This document shows positions 59,782-64,000 of a stretch of DNA of 64,000 nt, in pieces (position 1 is the stretch's first letter; each line of letters starts with the position of its first letter). Under the pieces are notes generated by a model that did no database searches, was not told the origin of the DNA, and saw nothing but the letters and a program-made list of their open reading frames with translations. Made by a program: the position numbers and the translations under genes. This stretch comes from UBA11891 sp003533785. Its GTDB lineage: Bacteria; Bacteroidota; Bacteroidia; Flavobacteriales; Flavobacteriaceae. Location of the stretch: contig CATFEX010000003.1 in NCBI GenBank assembly GCA_949511625.1, forward strand, positions 96,403 to 160,402, read 5' to 3'.

Positions 59782-61346
59782 GGGAGTTTGATACCAGGTT
59801 GTTTGATTGTAAAATTTTCAATTAGTTTTTCCTTTTCAACCCTTTTAGCGACCTCTTCTAGAAGGGCTTTGGAGTGATAAATTACACCATTGCTAATGGT
59901 GTATTGTACGCCACCGACGCGAACAACTTGATTATCCTCTGTCAATTTGATCGCCCCAGTGCCGTAGAGTACTTTCAGGTTTTCCAAAGGATTTTCATCA
60001 ATAAGAACTATGTCGGCTTGTTTTCCTATAGCAATGGTTCCGATTTGATCTTCCATGCCCAAAGCTTCGGCTCCACTGAGGGTTGCAGATCGTATTACTT
60101 CTAGAGGATGAAACCCAGCTTCTCGTAGCAATTCCAATTCACGGATATAGGCAAACCCATATAGTTGAAAAATAAAACCTGAATCCGATCCTGTAGTGAC
60201 TCTTCCACCGCGATTTTTGTATTCATTAATAAAGGTCATCCAAAGATTGAAATTTTTCTTCCAAGCAATTTCTTGTTCCGTTCCCCAAAAGTGCCAATAA
60301 GAGCCATGAGAGATTTTACTAGGTTGGTAAAACCGCCAGAGAGCGGGTAAAGTATATATTTCGTGCCATTCTGCACGGCGAGCACGATGGAGATCTCTAC
60401 TAGCCTCGTAAATATTAAAGGTAGGATCTAACGTGAAATCCAAAGCAAGCAGTTCATCCATCACATCATTCCAATGGGCTGAATAGGGGGGAGCTGCTTG
60501 TTCCCACAATTTTCCTGCTTCCTCAAAACGATGTTGCTCATTTTGATAATTATAATTCAAAGGGTAATTCTGTACAGTACGATCTTCAAACAAGGCTTCT
60601 GGCAATCCATACCAATGCTCCATGGAGGTCAATCCTGCTCGCGCTGAATGCAAAACATTCCATCGAGCTACACTCATTTGGGTATGATGACAAGCCGACC
60701 CCAATCCTAACCGTTTGTTTTCATCGAGGGCAGCTTTCATAATTTTGGGAGGTGCACCAAAAAACTTAATCCCGTCAGCTCCTTTTTTGGCGTTGTTTCG
60801 TACCCACTCACGAGCTTGTTCTGGGGTTTCTATGCCATCGACTCCTTCACCAAACCCGGTGTAGGAAATAATTCTGGGAGCAATAATTTCATTGTTGGCC
60901 GCTTTTTTTTTCAAATCAAGGGTAAAATCAATTCCTCGGCCACTGGGTTCTCGAACGGTGGTTACTCCGTGAGCCAACCATAGATGAAAAACATAATCCC
61001 AATCGGCCCCTTGGGAAACACCGCCAATATGACCATGCATATCAACAAAGCCTGGGAGAGCGTATTTGCCTGTTCCATCAATTTCTTTTCCTCCTTTTTT
61101 GAGTTGAGGCCTGTTATTGGGATCAATAGTAATACCCGGATTGCCCACCACTTTGACGTCTGTGATCTTATCCCCTTCAATAACAATATCTACTGGTCCT
61201 CTAGCTGGGGCGCCATTCCCATTGATTAGGGTCACCCCTCGAAGAATTAATTGTTTAAATGGTCCTTCCGCCAACGTATTTTGAGCAAAGGCGGGAGTGT
61301 AGAATGAAAAGAAAAAAAAAGAAAAAAAGAGAATTCGAGTTGCCAT
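59778..61346 (-). CDS. Secreted amidohydrolase (imidazolonepropionase-like)
   Basis: A 522-residue exported metal-dependent hydrolase: signal peptide (ATRILFFSFFFFSFYTPAFAQ), the HxH of LPGFVDMHGHIGG (about 97-109), GADGIKFFGAPP, a metal-ligand His in ACHHTQMSV, TTGSDSGFIFQLYGF, and the closing SGAEALGMEDQIGTIAIGKQADIVLID. Unlike the protein at 10282, this one keeps HGH. Substrate unknown. It overlaps purU by 4 bases. Upstream is the terminator of the PII-amtB-porin operon. Confidence 0.9.
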   Translation of the reverse strand: MATRILFFSFFFFSFYTPAFAQNTLAEGPFKQLILRGVTLINGNGAPARGPVDIVIEGDKITDVKVVGNPGITIDPNNRPQLKKGGKEIDGTGKYALPGFVDMHGHIGGVSQGADWDYVFHLWLAHGVTTVREPSGRGIDFTLDLKKKAANNEIIAPRIISYTGFGEGVDGIETPEQAREWVRNNAKKGADGIKFFGAPPKIMKAALDENKRLGLGSACHHTQMSVARWNVLHSARAGLTSMEHWYGLPEALFEDRTVQNYPLNYNYQNEQHRFEEAGKLWEQAAPPYSAHWNDVMDELLALDFTLDPTFNIYEASRDLHRARRAEWHEIYTLPALWRFYQPSKISHGSYWHFWGTEQEIAWKKNFNLWMTFINEYKNRGGRVTTGSDSGFIFQLYGFAYIRELELLREAGFHPLEVIRSATLSGAEALGMEDQIGTIAIGKQADIVLIDENPLENLKVLYGTGAIKLTEDNQVVRVGGVQYTISNGVIYHSKALLEEVAKRVEKEKLIENFTIKQPGIKLP

Positions 61347-61371
61347 GTATCATTTTTAATGGGCTAAATAT

Positions 61372-61402
61372 AAAAAACCCCCAGCGAAGCTGAGGGTTTT
61401 TT
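61372..61402 (-). terminator. Rho-independent terminator of the PII-amtB-porin operon
   Basis: On the minus strand, CCCTCAGC / GCTGGGGG with a TTC loop is followed by at least six T's. It lies 30 bases after the porin stop and before the amidohydrolase start. Confidence 0.88.
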
Positions 61403-61432
61403 CAACAAAACAAACAATTATTAAAGCAAGGT

Positions 61433-62479
61433 TTAGAATGAATAAATTGCTGCGACTATAAAGGCGGCAAGCCCGTCTGTAGCTCCATCGGCGTTGCTAT
61501 AGAATTGCCCTGAAGCTGTATCTATACGAATCTCAGGCTTCAAGATGAAATTTCCAGAAGTATAGTTACCTGTAAGAGTAAACGAAGTATTATCTCCTTC
61601 TCCGCTAATGGATCCAATAGCTTCTAGACCGTCTTCAGAGAAGAATTCGAATCGCGCACCCAATGCAAAAGAATCAGAAAAAGTATACTGAGGATATAGA
61701 GCTACGCCAGAGAATTCTATATCTTGATCATCACTATAGCTGGTTGCATTAATACCAAAATAGAAATCATCGGTTAGGTTAAAACCACCAGTGAAATCGA
61801 TTTGAGAAACACCGTAGGTACCTCCACCCAGATAGTTGATATATTGCCCGTACAGACCCAACTGTGCTCCAATCATGAAATCTTCCCCAATAGGTTGGAA
61901 TTCAGTTGCGTCAGTTGTGTTTAGCAATCCAAGCATCAACGAGACATCGTCGGATAAGGCAATGTCTGCTTTAATTCCTGTATGTGAAAAGGGTCCATAT
62001 GAGAACATGTAGGATGTTGTGTAATTAAAGTTTGCCACGGGAGAAATTACCTCATAGCCCAAAAAAGTATTGAAGTTTCCTAAGGTCACCGTAAAGCTAT
62101 CACTAAGGTTGTAGTATACATACAATTGATTGACAATAGAGTTAGACCCTTTAGCTACAAGTTCCCCATCGTCGTCTATATAAGAGGCCGATCCGAACAC
62201 CGCATCGTTCCCACGAGGGCCAAATACGAAGTCTCCCACGAAACCTGATTTTTCACCTTCGTAGGAAAGAATCACGTTGGCCATTCCAAGCGCAAAACCA
62301 TTTAAGTTTCCAAAAGAAGTTCCCGGTGCATATTCATTGCTTCTGTAGTAAGCGTCGACGCTTCCTGACATGCTGAACGTCTTTTCTGGTTCTTCTGTCT
62401 CTTCCTCCTGAGCGAAAGTTGTTGTTGTGACAGCAAAGGCCATCATTATAAGGGCTGATGATTTAAATATAGTTTTCAT
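61433..62479 (-). CDS. Porin-like outer-membrane beta-barrel protein
   Basis: A 348-residue exported protein: signal peptide (KSSALIMMAFAVTTTTFAQ), an acidic stretch, then a long barrel with alternating hydrophobic strands (FSMSGSVDAYYRSNEY, FALGMANVILSYEGEKSGFVGDFVFGPRGND) and the terminal FIVAAIYSF. The typical final Phe is present. It is 45 bases from amtB on the same strand and shares its terminator, so it is probably co-induced with ammonium uptake. It may be an outer-membrane channel; specificity unknown. It has no Cys. Confidence 0.82.
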   Translation of the reverse strand: MKTIFKSSALIMMAFAVTTTTFAQEEETEEPEKTFSMSGSVDAYYRSNEYAPGTSFGNLNGFALGMANVILSYEGEKSGFVGDFVFGPRGNDAVFGSASYIDDDGELVAKGSNSIVNQLYVYYNLSDSFTVTLGNFNTFLGYEVISPVANFNYTTSYMFSYGPFSHTGIKADIALSDDVSLMLGLLNTTDATEFQPIGEDFMIGAQLGLYGQYINYLGGGTYGVSQIDFTGGFNLTDDFYFGINATSYSDDQDIEFSGVALYPQYTFSDSFALGARFEFFSEDGLEAIGSISGEGDNTSFTLTGNYTSGNFILKPEIRIDTASGQFYSNADGATDGLAAFIVAAIYSF

Positions 62480-62524
62480 GTAATAGGTATTTATGTTTGT
62501 TTAATTTTAGTTGTGTTTAAGTGT

Positions 62525-63754
62525 TTAAAAGTCTGCGTATGCACCCATTCCGTGTTCAGCAGTATCGAGACCTTCCAATTCTTCTTCTTTGGATACTCGG
62601 ATGCTTCCGCCAGTGATGGCTTTTACAATCAGAATAATAATAGTTGCAGAGATTGCAGAAAAAGCTCCAATTATTCCTATTCCTGCCAATTGAACAAGTA
62701 CTTGGTCAAGACCTGCCAATTCACCAAATATACCAACAGCAAGAGTTCCCCAGATTCCACAGATAAGGTGAACAGCAACAGCTCCTACAGGATCGTCAAG
62801 CTTCAATCGATCAATGAGTGCCACACCAAGAACGACGATCACACCTGCGATAAGACCGATCAACACTGCATCCATAGGACTCATTTGGTCGGCCCCAGCA
62901 GTAATTCCAACTAGACCACCTAAAATACCATTCATAAACATGGTTAGGTCAAAGTTTTTATAAAGCGTGTTGGAAAAAATGGTGGCAGAAATGCCTCCTG
63001 CAGCAGCAGCTAGACAAGTAGTAACTAAGGTAAGGGAAGTTAAAGTAGGGTCTGCTGATAAAACAGATCCTCCATTAAATCCAAACCAGCCTAACCATAA
63101 AATCAAAACACCTGCAGAGGCTAGAGGAATATTGTGACCCGAAAGTATTTGTGGTTTTCCATTTTCATCAAATTTCCCGATTCGGGCCCCTAAGAAATAG
63201 ATAACGATAAGAGCAGCCCATCCACCTACCGAGTGGACTAAGGTTGAACCTGCGAAGTCATAGAATCCCCACTGGTCCAAGAAACCGCCGCCCCATTTCC
63301 ATGAACCGACTATCGGATAAACCAAGCCGACATAAATAAGAGAAAAAAGCATAAAAGCGGAGAGTTTAATGCGTTCAGCCACAGCTCCTGACACAATGGT
63401 AGCAGCTGTAGCAGCAAACATTCCTTGAAAAAGGAAGTCGGTCCACCAGGTATATCCTCCATCTGCGTATCCAAAATCCATACCTCCTTCAGGTGCAGCA
63501 ATTCCGAATCCAGCAAAGCTGAAAATCCCCATTGAGCCGTCAGCAAAACCAGGATACATAAGATTAAATCCTCCAAGGGCGTATACAAGTAAGCCCATGG
63601 TAATGACAAAAAAGTTTTTGAATAAAATGTTGACGGTATTTTTTTGGCGCGTAAGTCCAATCTCCAAAAATGAGAAGCCAAGGTGCATAAAAAAGACCAA
63701 GGCAGTACAGATCATCATCCATACGTTGTTTACTGTGAGTAGTGTAGTTTCCAT
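62525..63754 (-). CDS. amtB: Ammonium transporter
   Basis: A 409-residue Amt/Rh-family channel with eleven helices. The conserved pore histidines are in STLVHSVGGWAAL and VAVHLICGIWGTLAVGIFG, the twin-His pair of E. coli AmtB (168 and 318). LGWFGFNGGSVL and GILGGLVGITAGADQM are also typical. It imports ammonium under low supply. It is 39 bases after the PII gene on the same strand, matching the usual glnK-amtB order. Confidence 0.97.
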   Translation of the reverse strand: METTLLTVNNVWMMICTALVFFMHLGFSFLEIGLTRQKNTVNILFKNFFVITMGLLVYALGGFNLMYPGFADGSMGIFSFAGFGIAAPEGGMDFGYADGGYTWWTDFLFQGMFAATAATIVSGAVAERIKLSAFMLFSLIYVGLVYPIVGSWKWGGGFLDQWGFYDFAGSTLVHSVGGWAALIVIYFLGARIGKFDENGKPQILSGHNIPLASAGVLILWLGWFGFNGGSVLSADPTLTSLTLVTTCLAAAAGGISATIFSNTLYKNFDLTMFMNGILGGLVGITAGADQMSPMDAVLIGLIAGVIVVLGVALIDRLKLDDPVGAVAVHLICGIWGTLAVGIFGELAGLDQVLVQLAGIGIIGAFSAISATIIILIVKAITGGSIRVSKEEELEGLDTAEHGMGAYADF

Positions 63755-63793
63755 ACTAGCGTGTATTAAATATTAGTGATGTAAGGTTTTTTG

Positions 63794-64000
63794 TTAGTTT
63801 AAGGAAGGGCTCCCTTTTTCTCCGGTTCGAATTCGGATGGCTTCTTCCACGGGAAGAACAAATATTTTTCCATCCCCAACTTTTCCTGTAGCCCCAGATT
63901 TTACGATTGCCTCAACAGTCCGATCGGCAAATTCATCAGAGACAACTATAGAAAGAAAACGTCTTTGGATTTCAGAAGTGCTATAACTAATACCTCTGTA
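63794..64000 (-). CDS. PII nitrogen-regulatory protein, N-terminus cut by window edge
   Basis: The last 68 codons of a GlnB/GlnK-type signal protein; the start lies beyond the right edge. It contains YRGISYSTSEIQ, with the uridylylation-site tyrosine (the second Tyr, Tyr51 in E. coli) present, GATGKVGDGKIFVLPVEEAIRIRTGE (the B- and C-loop ATP/2-oxoglutarate motifs). The tail after RTGE is short (KGSPSLN). PII proteins bind AmtB at low nitrogen demand and block it. Its position before amtB supports GlnK function, but GlnB cannot be excluded. Confidence 0.95.
   Translation of the reverse strand, partial: YRGISYSTSEIQRRFLSIVVSDEFADRTVEAIVKSGATGKVGDGKIFVLPVEEAIRIRTGEKGSPSLN

Noticed and set aside
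1..64000. CRISPR arrays, insertion sequences, prophage or origin of replication
   Set aside because: No direct-repeat arrays, transposase or integrase genes, phage genes, dnaA or DnaA-box cluster were visible.

Overview
The window looks like a compact stretch of chromosome from a marine-type member of the Flavobacteriaceae (Bacteroidota). The pointers are a GldI gliding lipoprotein, a TonB-dependent receptor with an N-terminal carboxypeptidase-like domain, an OmpA protein with thrombospondin type 3 repeats, a GSIII glutamine synthetase, Bacteroidota-style promoters (TTG then TAnnTTTG), few Shine-Dalgarno sequences and AT-rich spacers. Gene packing is tight: many same-strand neighbours overlap by ATGA or TAATG, and three convergent pairs share a 4-base tail overlap. 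I see no prophage, insertion sequence, CRISPR array, rRNA or integrase.

Layout. 1-10207 (minus strand): a nearly gapless run from a TrmH-like rRNA/tRNA methylase through RelA/SpoT, a Fur-family repressor, PurA, an OstA/LptA-like protein, a class III aminotransferase, a TPR protein and two tandem DUF368 (PopT-like) membrane proteins. 10282-18250 (minus): two secreted amidohydrolase-family proteins, then nrnA-gldI-PPIase-DUF3810. 18426-20649: ndk facing a DUF721/lipoprotein/recF operon. 20768-26766 (plus): TPR, ribH, a small membrane protein, mutL, two rhomboids and an EEP-family hydrolase. 26763-33994 (minus): WbqC, lepB, dapB, DUF5683, parB, parA, an FtsB-like protein, cytochrome c and a PQQ-type sugar dehydrogenase. 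34037-38046 (minus): two tRNA-Pro genes with a terminator, a PspC/PadR operon, oxyR and a cyclophilin. 38142-42956 (plus): acyltransferase, DUF3089 hydrolase, PNPOx-like protein, Tat-exported Gfo/Idh/MocA oxidoreductase and SDR. 43115-47817: ompA and an iron-type module (PepSY-like membrane protein, TonB receptor, DtxR/MntR-family regulator). 47818-48647: the only gene-poor stretch, with decayed reading frames and an odd tRNA-Arg. 48648-54321: Ca/Na antiporter, divergent GSII and GSIII glutamine synthetases, purM. 54426-58927: lipoprotein, b561-like membrane protein, YceI, prfA, pyrF and a hydrolase. 58924-64000 (minus): purU, an amidohydrolase, and a PII-amtB-porin operon cut by the window edge.

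How it fits together. Nitrogen handling is concentrated at the right: PII and AmtB with an outer-membrane barrel, and two unrelated glutamine synthetases sharing one regulatory spacer. Purine and one-carbon metabolism (purA, purM, purU), pyrimidine synthesis (pyrF) and (p)ppGpp turnover form the housekeeping core. Envelope maintenance is spread through the window (DUF368, OstA-like, LepB, rhomboids, periplasmic PPIases, OmpA, PspC).

No clear new defence or biosynthetic system is visible. The most interesting items are a tRNA-Arg whose normally invariant G19-C56 elbow pair appears as A19-U56, a PadR-PspC operon with two palindromes on its promoter, the GSII/GSIII shared control region, and a lipoprotein / b561-like / YceI cassette.
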